Assembly: GCA_903837825.1 (NCBI GenBank)
Contig: CAILVZ010000057.1
Location: 1 to 44,893 of the forward strand
Direction: 5' to 3'
Length of the DNA stretch: 44,893 nucleotides
Source: Akkermansiaceae bacterium
Lineage (GTDB): Bacteria; Verrucomicrobiota; Verrucomicrobiia; Verrucomicrobiales; Akkermansiaceae
In this document: one piece after another, positions 17,520 through 26,564 of the stretch
Layout of the letters: every line of letters begins with the position of its first letter
Numbering within the stretch: the first letter of the stretch is position 1
The notes under the pieces: generated by a model
What the model was told of the DNA's origin: nothing
Databases searched by the model: none
Seen by the model: only the letters and a program-made list of their open reading frames with translations
Translations under genes and position numbers: made by a program

Positions 17520-18725
17520 TCACAGCGTGTGGCCCATGCGCGTGCGCTTGGTTTCGAGGTATTTTTCGTTGTGAGGGTTTGAGGGTTGGCGGATCGGCAG
17601 TTGCTCGACGATTTCAAGCCCATAGCCTTCGAGGCCGATGACTTTTTTCGGGTTGTTCGTGAGTAGGCGCATCTTGCGTACGCCTAAATCGTAGAGGATT
17701 TGGGCACCCATGCCGTAATCTCGAAGATCCGAGCTAAATCCAAGTTTTTCATTTGCCTCGATGGTGTCTAGGCCCTCTTCTTGGAGCTTGTAGGCATGGA
17801 TTTTTGCCGGCAGGCCGATTCCACGCCCTTCTTGGCGGAGGTAGAGGAGGATGCCGCCTTCATTCGAAATGCGTTCAAGAGCTGCTGACAATTGGCCGCC
17901 ACAGTCGCAGCGCTGCGACTGGAAGACATCGCCTGTAAGGCACTCTGAATGCACCCGGACGAGCACTGGCTTGTCAGAATCGATCGGCCCTTTCGTCAAT
18001 GCGAGGTGGTGGCTTGCATCGGTGGACATCCGGTAGAGATGGCAATCGAATTCGCCAAAATCCGTAGGCATTTTGATCGTTTGTTCGCGTGCGACGAGTT
18101 TTTCCGAGCGCCTGCGATATTCGATCAACTGGGTAATCGTGCAGGCCTTGAGGCTGTGATGTTTCTGATAGTCGCCGAGTTGGCCGACTCTGGCCATCGT
18201 GCCGTCGTCGTTCATGATTTCACAAATCACGGCCGCTCTGGGTAGACCGGCGAGACCTGCGAGGTCGAGTGCGGCCTCGGTATGGCCGGCGCGCCGAAGC
18301 ACGCCATCTTGCACACCCTGCAGAGGGAAGATGTGCCCCGGTTGGACAAAATCATCTGCCGTGGCGTCTGGATCGGCTAGTAACTGAATCGCGAGCGCCC
18401 GGTCGGCTGCCGAGATGCCAGTGGTCACGCCCTTGGCGGCATCGACACTGACGGTGAATGCAGTTTGGTGGCCCTCGCGATTTCGTCGGGTCATTTGTTG
18501 CAAGTCGAGTTCCTCCGCGCGCTCAGCACTGATGGGTGCGCAAATGAGACCACGGGCATGAAGCGCCATGAAGTTGACCATGTCGGCCGTGCAGAGGGAT
18601 GCTGCCCCGACGAGATCGGCTTCGTTTTCTCGAGCTGGGTCATCAGAGACAATCACCAACCGGCCGGCGGCGAGTTCGGTGATGATTTCAGGAATGCTAC
18701 TGAATTGGAGAGAGGTGTCAGACAT
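17520..18725 (-). CDS. ribBA: bifunctional DHBP synthase / GTP cyclohydrolase II
   Basis: Makes both riboflavin precursors: 3,4-dihydroxy-2-butanone 4-phosphate from ribulose 5-phosphate (N-terminal RibB) and the pyrimidinone from GTP (C-terminal RibA). RibB shows SDDPARENEADLV and the GHTEAALDLAGLAG segment; RibA shows the zinc site CLTGDVFQSQRCDCG with its three cysteines and the GTP-binding RQEGRGIGLPAKI. The frame is open 31 codons upstream of the chosen ATG at 18725, but family members begin near MSDTSLQFSSI. The protein is 401 residues, normal for a fused RibBA. It follows algH by 31 bases. I see no FMN riboswitch in the short gap. Confidence 0.97.
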   Translation of the reverse strand: MSDTSLQFSSIPEIITELAAGRLVIVSDDPARENEADLVGAASLCTADMVNFMALHARGLICAPISAERAEELDLQQMTRRNREGHQTAFTVSVDAAKGVTTGISAADRALAIQLLADPDATADDFVQPGHIFPLQGVQDGVLRRAGHTEAALDLAGLAGLPRAAVICEIMNDDGTMARVGQLGDYQKHHSLKACTITQLIEYRRRSEKLVAREQTIKMPTDFGEFDCHLYRMSTDASHHLALTKGPIDSDKPVLVRVHSECLTGDVFQSQRCDCGGQLSAALERISNEGGILLYLRQEGRGIGLPAKIHAYKLQEEGLDTIEANEKLGFSSDLRDYGMGAQILYDLGVRKMRLLTNNPKKVIGLEGYGLEIVEQLPIRQPSNPHNEKYLETKRTRMGHTL

Positions 18726-18756
18726 GGATTGATCAAAAGGTGCGAAGGGGATTGCT

Positions 18757-19323
18757 TCAGTTAAGGGTCGGATCTTCAGGCGAATCGGCAAGGATGCGGT
18801 GGAGCGGCGAAACCTCACGCATCAGGCCAGCCCACAGGTTAAGGTCATGACTGCGTCCAAGCAGGTCGGCAGATGCTGGCGCCGTGACCCACGAGTTTCT
18901 GCGCAGTTCATGTTCCAGTTGTCCAGCAGTCCAACCCGAATAACCGACAAAGGCACGCACCACTCGGCCTGAGCGGTGTGCGTGATCGATCGCATCCTCG
19001 ACTGAAAGCCGGAGTGCCCAGCGAAGGCCTGACTGCTGATTCCACCAGAACGAGGAAAATGTCAGCTGGTCGTGCCCAACGGGGCCACCATCATACACCT
19101 CAAGCTTCTGCAATGGGCTGAATTCGTCTCCCTCGAGAAAATCGCCGACCGATTTGCCGAGTGGGTGATTGAGAATGAGGCCAAACGCGCCTTGGTCGGC
19201 AGCATGCTCAGCAACGAGGACCACCGACCGATGGAAGGAACTGCCTCGCAACGAAGGATCCGCCAAGAGCAATTGCCCTTGGAGCTGGATCGGACGGTCA
19301 TGAGGAAATGGATTCTCGGCCAC
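18757..19323 (-). CDS. YqgE/AlgH family protein
   Basis: A cytoplasmic protein of the UPF0301 (YqgE/AlgH) family, whose biochemical role is still unclear. Family features are QGQLLLADPSLRG, FHRSVVLVAEH, GAFGLILNHPLGKSVGDFL, VYDGGPVGHDQLTF, VRAFVGYSGWTAGQLEHEL and SWVTAPASADLLF-like ending. I place the start at the GTG at 19321-19323, 14 residues before the conserved GQLLLADP. The frame is open to a TTG at 19374, which would leave only 26 bases to the divergent gene at 19401. ribBA follows by 31 bases, so they are probably co-transcribed. Confidence 0.9.
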   Translation of the reverse strand: MAENPFPHDRPIQLQGQLLLADPSLRGSSFHRSVVLVAEHAADQGAFGLILNHPLGKSVGDFLEGDEFSPLQKLEVYDGGPVGHDQLTFSSFWWNQQSGLRWALRLSVEDAIDHAHRSGRVVRAFVGYSGWTAGQLEHELRRNSWVTAPASADLLGRSHDLNLWAGLMREVSPLHRILADSPEDPTLN

Positions 19324-19400
19324 AGAGCGAACGATAAACCTGCTCGACGCGTTCGCCAACCGCGGATTCAGCAAGATTTAAATTTCCTGAAATTTGCTGG

Positions 19401-20285
19401 ATGCGGCAGAGGATGCGAGACAGCATTTCGGCGGTGATCCGATATTTGATCATAAGTGGGTTTATTCTGGGGTTTGCAAGCGCCGAGCCGGTCACCGTCA
19501 GGGCAATCGCCGCCAACCTCACGTCCGAAAATAAACAATCGTATTCGCCAGACAACGGCAATCACAGCAACCCAGAGGGTGCTGGTGCGCGTATTTTGAA
19601 AGGGCTGAAGCCAGATATCGTGATGATCCAAGAGTTCAACACGACGATCCCAAAGCGCCAGTGGGTCAACGAGACGTTTGGGGAAGGATTTTGTTTCATC
19701 AGCGAAGATGGAATGCAAATCCCCAATGGAATCATCAGTCGCTTTCCGATACTCGAGTCGGGGGTTTGGGATGATCCTGTGCTCAATAACCGCGAGTTTG
19801 TTTGGGCACATCTGCGGCTGCCAGATCATCAAGATCTGTGGGTGATCAGTGTCCACCTTCACTCAAAAGGTGAGGTCTCGCGCGCCACTCAAGCCAAAGC
19901 GCTGGTGGGCAATGTGATCAAAAATATCCCGAAAGACGCGATGGTGATCATCGGGGGGGATTTGAACACGACCAATACCCACGAAAAGGGACTCCAAGAA
20001 TTGTCAGCCATCGTAAACATTCCCGAAAATCCGCCCACTGACCAACATGGTGTGAATATGACCAATGCAAACCGCAATCATCCTTACGATTGGGTCCTTA
20101 CGAGTGCCCCGCTCACGAAGGTGGAAATCCCGACCATCGTTGCGGGCCAAAAGTTTCCGCACGGGTTGGTTTTTGATAGTCGCACGTTTGCGCCGCTCAA
20201 TGACGTGCCGCCGGTTCTATCAGGAGATAGCGGGGTTCCTAACATGCAGCACATGGCGGTGGTCAGAGATTTTTTGATTCCTTAA
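19401..20285 (+). CDS. secreted endonuclease/exonuclease/phosphatase-family protein
   Basis: A 294-residue protein with an N-terminal signal sequence (VIRYLIISGFILGFASAEP; ATG at 19401, with a second ATG four codons on). The EEP fold motifs are visible: the N of IAANLT, the metal-binding glutamate in MIQEFN, the VHLH segment with the catalytic histidine region (VISVHLHSKG), GGDLNTTN with the catalytic aspartate and asparagine, and YDWVLTS. At the C-terminus the usual SDH motif is replaced by MQHMAVV, though a histidine is kept. The substrate may be nucleic acid, a sugar phosphate or a lipid phosphate. It starts divergently from algH with a very short gap, and the PSD1 gene follows after 37 bases. 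Confidence 0.85.
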   Translation: MRQRMRDSISAVIRYLIISGFILGFASAEPVTVRAIAANLTSENKQSYSPDNGNHSNPEGAGARILKGLKPDIVMIQEFNTTIPKRQWVNETFGEGFCFISEDGMQIPNGIISRFPILESGVWDDPVLNNREFVWAHLRLPDHQDLWVISVHLHSKGEVSRATQAKALVGNVIKNIPKDAMVIIGGDLNTTNTHEKGLQELSAIVNIPENPPTDQHGVNMTNANRNHPYDWVLTSAPLTKVEIPTIVAGQKFPHGLVFDSRTFAPLNDVPPVLSGDSGVPNMQHMAVVRDFLIP

Positions 20286-20322
20286 CTGAAAACATTTTCA
20301 TGGAAAAACAGCGTCGCAGGCC

Positions 20323-23163
20323 ATGATGATTCGGCGTTACATTCTTGTGCAGATCATGATTTCCAGCGCGTTTGCCGAAGATGGAGCGCGCGTGGAATTT
20401 AACCGAGATATCCGGCCGATTTTCGCGAAGCACTGCACGGCGTGCCATGGCGGTGTCAAGGAAGCCGCTGGAGTTTCATTTATTTATCGAGCCAAGGCAC
20501 TCGCTCCGGCAAAGTCAGGATTGCGACCGATCGTGCCATTTAAACCAGCTGAATCCGAACTGGTGGGGCGCCTCCGCAGTCGCGATCCCGATGAGGTGAT
20601 GCCGAAGCCCAAGCATGGTCCGCCGTTGCCGGAGGCTGACATTGCGCTCATCGAGCGATGGATTGCTCAAGGTGCTGAGTGGCAGGATCACTGGTCATTT
20701 GTGGCTCCCGTCGACCCTCTAGCACCTGCCGTTTCGGATGAAAAATGGCCGAGCGCGCCTCTTGATCGATTTATCCTCAACCGCCTCGACCATGAGAAAA
20801 TCAAGCCCTCGCCTGAGGCGTCAGTAGGTGAATGGTTGCGACGGGTTTCATTCGATCTAACAGGTCTACCCCCATCACCAGAAGATTTTGCCAATTTTAT
20901 CACTGCGGCAGCAAAGGACCCAATGTCAGCACGAGCGGCGGTGGTCGATCGTTTGCTGGCATCTCCCAAATTCGGTGAACGCTGGGCCTCGGTTTGGTTA
21001 GATTTGGCACGTTATTCCGACACTTATGGTTTTGAAAAAGATCCGCGCCGCGACATCTGGCCCTATCGCGATTGGGTCATTCGTGCGTTCAATGCCGACA
21101 TGCCATACGATCAGTTCACGATCGAGCAACTTGCAGGTGATTTGTTGCCAAATGCCACGGCCGACCAGCGACTGGCTACGGCATTTCACCGCAACACTCA
21201 GACCAACACCGAGGGAGGAACCGATGACGAGGAATTCCGCGTCGCCGCGGTGATCGACCGCATCAGTACCACCTGGACGACATGGCAAGCCACCACCTTT
21301 GGTTGCGTTCAGTGTCACTCCCACCCGTATGATCCGATCGAACACGAAGAGTTCTATCAGTTTTTCGCGTTTTTTAACGGGACGGAAGATTGTGATCAAG
21401 ATAATGACTTTCCGCGCATGAAGGTGGCCGAGAATCCCGCGGCAACGGATGAGGCGTCTCGGTTGGAGTTGCAAATGCGCATCATCCGAGAGCAGTTAAA
21501 CCAGCCGGGGCACGCGTTGGCGACCACAACAGCGGACTGGAAATCCTTCAGGCCGGATGTTTTCGCGCCAAGTCACGGGACCTTGGAAATCGCCCCAGAT
21601 GGCATCATCCGCAGTCACGGGACCTTACCCACGGGAAACATGCATAAGGTTTCAGGCAGCGCTATTCCGTTTACGGCATTGCGCCTTCGCATTCTAACAG
21701 ACAGCGACGATTCCAAGAAGTGGCCTGAGCGCGGCTCATTGGTTAGTAAGTTTGAAGTAAATGAGATCGATCAGGTTGGTGCTGTGACACGAGTCGAAAT
21801 GAAAGAAGTCTTTGTGGATCATTTGGGTGATCCGATGGCGCCGGAGCCCAGTGGGAACGTCGGTGGCTTTCCAAAGCTTGAAGGGCCTCGTTGGTTTGTT
21901 TTCGTTCCAGCAAAAGCGTTCAAGCCACGTGCAGGTACCAAGCTAGAGATTCGAATGATTCAAGATGGTGAGACCGCGGGGCAGCAGGCCACGCCAGTCC
22001 GGCAGTTCGCAATCGATTGCTCAAACAACCCCGAATGGAGTGACTTAGTGAATCAATCCGCCCGTGTTGCGGAATGGAAAGCAATGGGCAAGATGGATGC
22101 GAGCTATCAAAAAATTCGAGGAGTAAAGGTGCCGGTCATGGTGGATCGTGCGCCACGCGAGACGCGCTTGTTTGCGCGTGGAAATCGTTTGGTGAAGGAC
22201 CGAGTTTTGTCGCCTGGGGTTCCGAAGTTGCTTGCGGGAAGTGCTGCAACGCAAGGCATGAATCGGTTAGATATGGCACGTTGGATTGCCAGTCGGGAGA
22301 ATCCACTGACTGCTAGGGTGATGGTGAACCGCTTGTGGAGCCAACTTTTTGGAAGTGGCATTGTCCTCACCACCGAAGATTTCGGAACTTCGGGAACGCC
22401 GCCAAGTCATCCTGATTTGTTAGATCATCTTGCAGTGCGCTTCGAGGATCACTTTCATTGGTCAGTGAAGTCGATGCTTCGCGAAATGGTGCTTTCGAGC
22501 ACCTATCGGCAGACGCACAAGGCTTCCAAAGCTCTCCTAGAAAAAGATCCCTCCAACCAGCTTCTTTCTCGTGGACCGCGTAACCGGCTTTCGGCAGAAA
22601 TGGTTCGGGATCAGGCGCTCGCTGTCGCGGGACTTTTATCGCCTAAGATGTATGGTTCTCCGGTTTTTCCGCCGCAGCCCGATGGCGTTTGGAATTCAGT
22701 TTACAGCGAAAGCAGGTGGGTCGAATCCACGGGAGAGGATCGCTACCGCCGCGCAATTTACACCTATTCGAAACGGACTAGTGGATACCCGAGTATGCTG
22801 ATGTTTGACGCTCCGAACCGGGATCGTTGCAGTGCGCGGCGCGTGATCAGCAATACACCGCTGCAAGCGCTCGTAACCCTAAATGATCCGGTATTCATTG
22901 AGGCCGCCAAGGGATTTGCAAAACGGATGGTTGCGAATCGGGGCGATCTTGCGGAACAGATTGCCTATGGTGTCCAGCTTGCCACCCAGCAAGTCCCGAC
23001 TCCTGAGATGCTCGATGATCTTGTGTCGCTTTATAACGCAAGCGTCATGGATTATGAAAGCCATCCAGCCGAAGCGGTAAAACTTGCGGAATCCCCAGCG
23101 GCTGCAGCCTTCGTCATCATCGCAAGTACGATTCTGAACATTGACTCCGCACTCACTCGTTAG
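20323..23163 (+). CDS. PSD1-type secreted protein: cytochrome-c-like domain, DUF1549, DUF1553
   Basis: A 946-residue exported protein of the type abundant in Planctomycetota and Verrucomicrobiota. After a short signal peptide (about 1-19), a PSCyt1 domain has the haem-binding CTACH (38-42) in FAKHCTACHGG, with a later methionine-bearing MPKPKHGPPL. DUF1549 follows (PLDRFILNRLDHE...RRVSFDLTGLPPSP...GERWASVWLDLARYSD), then a beta-rich middle, and DUF1553 (NPLTARVMVNRLWSQLFGSGIV...SHPDLLDHLA...LSSTYRQ...RDRCSARRVISNTPLQALVTLNDPVF). The function is unproven; these genes are often linked to polysaccharide use. It is paired with a DUF1501 gene four bases downstream. Confidence 0.95.
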   Translation: MMIRRYILVQIMISSAFAEDGARVEFNRDIRPIFAKHCTACHGGVKEAAGVSFIYRAKALAPAKSGLRPIVPFKPAESELVGRLRSRDPDEVMPKPKHGPPLPEADIALIERWIAQGAEWQDHWSFVAPVDPLAPAVSDEKWPSAPLDRFILNRLDHEKIKPSPEASVGEWLRRVSFDLTGLPPSPEDFANFITAAAKDPMSARAAVVDRLLASPKFGERWASVWLDLARYSDTYGFEKDPRRDIWPYRDWVIRAFNADMPYDQFTIEQLAGDLLPNATADQRLATAFHRNTQTNTEGGTDDEEFRVAAVIDRISTTWTTWQATTFGCVQCHSHPYDPIEHEEFYQFFAFFNGTEDCDQDNDFPRMKVAENPAATDEASRLELQMRIIREQLNQPGHALATTTADWKSFRPDVFAPSHGTLEIAPDGIIRSHGTLPTGNMHKVSGSAIPFTALRLRILTDSDDSKKWPERGSLVSKFEVNEIDQVGAVTRVEMKEVFVDHLGDPMAPEPSGNVGGFPKLEGPRWFVFVPAKAFKPRAGTKLEIRMIQDGETAGQQATPVRQFAIDCSNNPEWSDLVNQSARVAEWKAMGKMDASYQKIRGVKVPVMVDRAPRETRLFARGNRLVKDRVLSPGVPKLLAGSAATQGMNRLDMARWIASRENPLTARVMVNRLWSQLFGSGIVLTTEDFGTSGTPPSHPDLLDHLAVRFEDHFHWSVKSMLREMVLSSTYRQTHKASKALLEKDPSNQLLSRGPRNRLSAEMVRDQALAVAGLLSPKMYGSPVFPPQPDGVWNSVYSESRWVESTGEDRYRRAIYTYSKRTSGYPSMLMFDAPNRDRCSARRVISNTPLQALVTLNDPVFIEAAKGFAKRMVANRGDLAEQIAYGVQLATQQVPTPEMLDDLVSLYNASVMDYESHPAEAVKLAESPAAAAFVIIASTILNIDSALTR

Positions 23164-23167
23164 ACCG

Positions 23168-24658
23168 ATGAACCCAGAATCATTTGCTCGCCTGCAGCAC
23201 TCCGAATTGGAGCATCTCACGCGTCGTCACTTTTTATCGAAGTGCACCACGGGCCTCGGTGCCATGTGGTTGAGTGGAATGACCGGCAGGGCTTGGGGCG
23301 AACCTAACCGGGTGGTGAGAGATTTCGCCAATCCAATGGCTCCCAGTTTGCCGCATTTTGCAGCAAAGGCAAAGCGGGTCATCTATTTGCACATGGCAGG
23401 TGCTCCATCCCAGCATGAGTTGTTCGATTATAAGCCTGAATTACAGAAACTGCATGGCAAGGAATGCCCAAAGGAATTTATTGAGGGCAAGCAATTTGCG
23501 TTCATCCAGGGCGTTCCTAAAATGCTGGGTCCCCAGTTTCCCTTTCGCCAATACGGCCAATCCGGAGCATGGGTTTCGGATCGGCTCCCAAACTTCACTT
23601 CAGTGGTCGATGACGTGTGTTTCATCAAGTCGATGCACACGGATCAGTTCAATCATGGGCCCGCTCAATTGTTGGTGCATACTGGCAGCCAAAATCTCGG
23701 CGCGGCATCGATCGGTGCATGGGCCACTTACGGGCTGGGTTCGGAAAATCAAAATCTCCCTGGATTTATCGTTTTAACTTCGGGTGGAAAAAATCCGGAT
23801 GCGGGCAAGTCGGTCTGGGGTGCGGGTTATTTGCCATCGGTGTATCAAGGGGTGCAATGCCGCTCGGAAGGGGAACCGGTTCTGTACCTGCGCAATCCAG
23901 AGGGAATCTCTGGTTCGATGCGGCGTCGCTCGCTTGATGTCTTGGACCGCCTTAACCAGAAAATCGCCGAGGATGTTGGTGATGAAGAAACCGTGACGCG
24001 CATCGCACAATACGAGATGGCTTATCGGATGCAAATGCATGCTACCGATGCATTCGAGCTAAAACAGGAGCCGGATTCCATCCACCAACTATACGGGACC
24101 CAACCTGGCAAGGAATCCTTTGCCAATAATTGTTTGCTTGCGCGCCGCCTTGCGGAACGGGGTGTTCGTTATATTCAGTTGTTTCACTGGGGGTGGGATT
24201 CACATGGTGCGAGTGCAAGCGAAGCGCTCAACAAGGGCTTTAACGAACGCTGCAAAGAGGTGGATCGGCCCATGACCGCTCTCCTTAAGGATCTTAAGCA
24301 ACGTGGATTATTAGAAGATACTCTAGTGGTTTGGGGAGGAGAGTTTGGCCGAACACCGATGCTAGAAAATCGCGGAGGCAATGATAATCCATTTGTCGGA
24401 CGGGACCACAACCCGGGTGGATTCACCCTTTGGATGGCAGGTGGGGGGGTGAAGCCTGGGATTTCTTTTGGAGAGACTGATCCGATCGGATACGAGGCGA
24501 TTAAGGATAAGGTTTCGATCCATGATCTGCATGCCACCATGATGCATCTCATGGGCTTTGATCACGAGAAGTTTACCTACCTTTCTCAAGGTGCAGAGCA
24601 GCGGCTTTCCAATATCACCAAGCCTAACAGCAAGGTGGTGCGTGGCATTCTCGGTTGA
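23168..24658 (+). CDS. DUF1501 family secreted protein (sulfatase-fold)
   Basis: A 496-residue protein with an N-terminal twin-arginine-like signal (LTRRHFLSK, about 18-25, followed by a hydrophobic LGAMWLSGM). DUF1501 members belong to the alkaline-phosphatase/sulfatase superfamily and usually pair with PSD1 proteins, as here: the ATG is at 23168, four bases after the PSD1 stop. Family segments include AKRVIYLHMAGAPSQHELFDYKP, HGPAQLLVHTGSQ, GWDSHG, VVWGGEFGRTP and GRDHNPGGFTLWMAGGGVKPG. The frame is open nine codons upstream, inside the previous gene, but that start would precede the signal peptide. The activity has not been established for the family. Confidence 0.95.
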   Translation: MNPESFARLQHSELEHLTRRHFLSKCTTGLGAMWLSGMTGRAWGEPNRVVRDFANPMAPSLPHFAAKAKRVIYLHMAGAPSQHELFDYKPELQKLHGKECPKEFIEGKQFAFIQGVPKMLGPQFPFRQYGQSGAWVSDRLPNFTSVVDDVCFIKSMHTDQFNHGPAQLLVHTGSQNLGAASIGAWATYGLGSENQNLPGFIVLTSGGKNPDAGKSVWGAGYLPSVYQGVQCRSEGEPVLYLRNPEGISGSMRRRSLDVLDRLNQKIAEDVGDEETVTRIAQYEMAYRMQMHATDAFELKQEPDSIHQLYGTQPGKESFANNCLLARRLAERGVRYIQLFHWGWDSHGASASEALNKGFNERCKEVDRPMTALLKDLKQRGLLEDTLVVWGGEFGRTPMLENRGGNDNPFVGRDHNPGGFTLWMAGGGVKPGISFGETDPIGYEAIKDKVSIHDLHATMMHLMGFDHEKFTYLSQGAEQRLSNITKPNSKVVRGILG

Positions 24659-24866
24659 TGCCCAAGGGCGTTTAGGGAAGGTGTAGAATTCAGCGGTTCG
24701 AAAGATGCAAATTGCTTAGGACCTGCCGATAGTCTTATGAGGTATTTTGCGCGATTGGTTGTGCTATAACTCAGGATTTCGATGGTCGTTAGGTTACTCC
24801 TGCGGCGTACTTGGCGTAGATTGTGGTTTTGGATTGTCTCGGGTGAATCGACTGGCATGATGTCCC

Positions 24867-25817
24867 ATGGTTGATTTTCCCATGAACTGTCCGGTCTATT
24901 CTCGAAAAATTGACGGTTCGGCAGAGGCATTGTTCATCGCTGAGCAATTGGAGAATTCCGTAATATTTCGGAACTACGCATCTGCGTTTCGGCGTGTGAC
25001 CGGCCTACCTCTTGGGATCGCCGTAGGTGATTTGTGGTGGCGCTCGGAGGGTGCATGGTCCGCTGGGAATCCATTCTATCAGTTGATCGTCCGACATCGC
25101 GAGGCATGCGAATGCTGTAAATCTTGGTGGGAGGCCGAGACAGTTGGTAGCGATGGTTCATCGTGCACGATCGCTTGTTTTACTGACATTTTCGAGAGTC
25201 GTGTGGCGATCCAACTGGGCGAGGATATTCCAATTTTTCTTAGAATGGGTGGTGTTCTTCTCAAGGAACCAAGCCAGAGCAAATTTGGAAAAATCATACG
25301 GCACCTCAACGAGCATCATGCGGGATTTGACGGACGGGTGGCTCCCTATGGCTACTTCGACCTGAAGGTGATCGATCCCATCACACACGGTTCAATAATT
25401 TTTCTGTTAGAATGTTTTGCGAGCCAAATCGTCGTGCCTGCGAGAAACATGATCCTTCAGTTTCGATCAAGGGAGAATCCTAACATCAGTCGAGCATGTC
25501 AGTACGTGATGGAGCACCGAGAGGATTCGCTGACATTGGTTGAGGTTGCGAAGGTTGCAAATATGAGCAGCTATTATTTTTGCAGGAAGTTCAAGGAGTC
25601 CACGAGTTTGACATTTACGGAGTATGTGAATCGTGTCCGCATCGATGGGGCGAAGGAGCGATTGAGAGAGCCTCGCGTGCAGGTTTCGGAGGTTGCATGC
25701 GAATCGGGTTTCAGTTCGATCGCTCATTTCAACCGGACTTTCAGGAGAATCGTAGGCTGCTCACCGAAGGAATACCGTGTGGGATTATTGCCAGCGCACG
25801 GTGTTAAGCATTCTTGA
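24867..25817 (+). CDS. AraC-family regulator with PocR-like sensor domain
   Basis: A 316-residue transcription factor. The N-terminal 180 residues look like a PocR-type ligand-binding domain (FRRVTGLPLGIA..., a CECCKSWW cysteine cluster, then CTIACFTDIF, and IFLRMGGVLLKEPSQSKF). The C-terminal 100 residues are a two-helix-turn-helix AraC DNA-binding domain (SLTLVEVAKVANMSSYYFCRKFKESTSLTFTEYVNRVRI...VSEVACESGFSSIAHFNRTFRRIVGCSPKEYR). A second ATG at 24882 could be the start. It follows the PSD1-DUF1501 pair by 208 bases, so it may control that pair; this is inference from position. PocR homologues sense small molecules such as propanediol. Confidence 0.9.
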   Translation: MVDFPMNCPVYSRKIDGSAEALFIAEQLENSVIFRNYASAFRRVTGLPLGIAVGDLWWRSEGAWSAGNPFYQLIVRHREACECCKSWWEAETVGSDGSSCTIACFTDIFESRVAIQLGEDIPIFLRMGGVLLKEPSQSKFGKIIRHLNEHHAGFDGRVAPYGYFDLKVIDPITHGSIIFLLECFASQIVVPARNMILQFRSRENPNISRACQYVMEHREDSLTLVEVAKVANMSSYYFCRKFKESTSLTFTEYVNRVRIDGAKERLREPRVQVSEVACESGFSSIAHFNRTFRRIVGCSPKEYRVGLLPAHGVKHS

Positions 25818-26044
25818 AATCAAGCGATTCCAACTGAGGCGCCACGGCGCACCTTCTGAGAGCAAGATGTGCAAGGTCTTCGGCAAAAACGGCAAAGCAA
25901 TTCAATGGGATGTCTGCGATAGTGAGTTGGGAAATATAGGAGATCTGCCACAGGGGCATGTTGACTGAATTTCCTTCAAGTCGCGTTCGATCTGGCGGGC
26001 GATCTTGAACAAGAAAACAACCGCTGGGTCACCAAAATATCATC

Positions 26045-26494
26045 ATGAACACACTCGCAAAATGGAATCCGTTCAGCGAACTGAACGAAATGCAAAATCG
26101 GCTTACAACCTTGCTGGGGCACCCAACCAAGCGCATCGAAGGAGAGGGAGATCATGGGTTTTCTGATTGGACCCCCCTTGTCGATGTGACTGAGGATGAG
26201 AAAGAGTTTTTGATCAAGGCTGAGCTTCCAGAGGTCAAAAAAGAAGATGTTAAAGTCCTCATCGACAATGGTATCTTGCAGATTAGTGGACACCGGAAGT
26301 TCGAGAAGGAAGAGAAAGGCAAAAAGTACCATCGGATTGAGCGATCCTATGGCTCGTTTGAACGAACCTTCACGCTACCCGAATCCTCAAAGCCTGAGGG
26401 GATGACTGCAGAATATGAGGATGGCATGCTCACCGTGCACGTTCCGAAAAACAAAGAGGTCAAATCCAAGCAGATCGAAGTGAAAATCCATTAG
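26045..26494 (+). CDS. small heat-shock protein, Hsp20/IbpA family
   Basis: A 149-residue ATP-independent holdase. The alpha-crystallin domain covers about 40-135 (FSDWTPLVDVTEDEKEFLIKAELPEVKKEDVKVLIDNGILQISG... ending DGMLTVHVPK, the conserved beta-9 motif), followed by a short lysine-rich tail (KEVKSKQIEVKIH). The N-terminus MNTLAKWNPFSELNEMQNRL is typical. The 227 bases upstream hold no gene; I looked for a CIRCE inverted repeat and did not find one, and no convincing sigma32-like promoter is visible. A strong terminator follows at 26512. Confidence 0.96.
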   Translation: MNTLAKWNPFSELNEMQNRLTTLLGHPTKRIEGEGDHGFSDWTPLVDVTEDEKEFLIKAELPEVKKEDVKVLIDNGILQISGHRKFEKEEKGKKYHRIERSYGSFERTFTLPESSKPEGMTAEYEDGMLTVHVPKNKEVKSKQIEVKIH

Positions 26495-26511
26495 AAATGC
26501 GGGAAATCTGG

Positions 26512-26547
26512 AATCGGCGGCTGACTTCGGTTGGTCGCCGATTTTTT
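26512..26547 (+). terminator. rho-independent terminator after hsp20
   Basis: AATCGGCGGCTGAC (26512-26525) pairs with GTTGGTCGCCGATT (26530-26543), eight Watson-Crick pairs then wobble-rich pairs, capped by a TTCG tetraloop (26526-26529) and followed by a T-run up to 26547. It sits 18 bases after the stop and serves the + strand only. Confidence 0.93.
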
Positions 26548-26564
26548 CTAGCAGAATTATTTGG

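Noticed and set aside
25818..26044. CIRCE element or sigma32-type promoter upstream of hsp20
   Set aside because: No TTAGCACTC-N9-GAGTGCTAA repeat is present, and no -35/-10 pair with suitable spacing was convincing.
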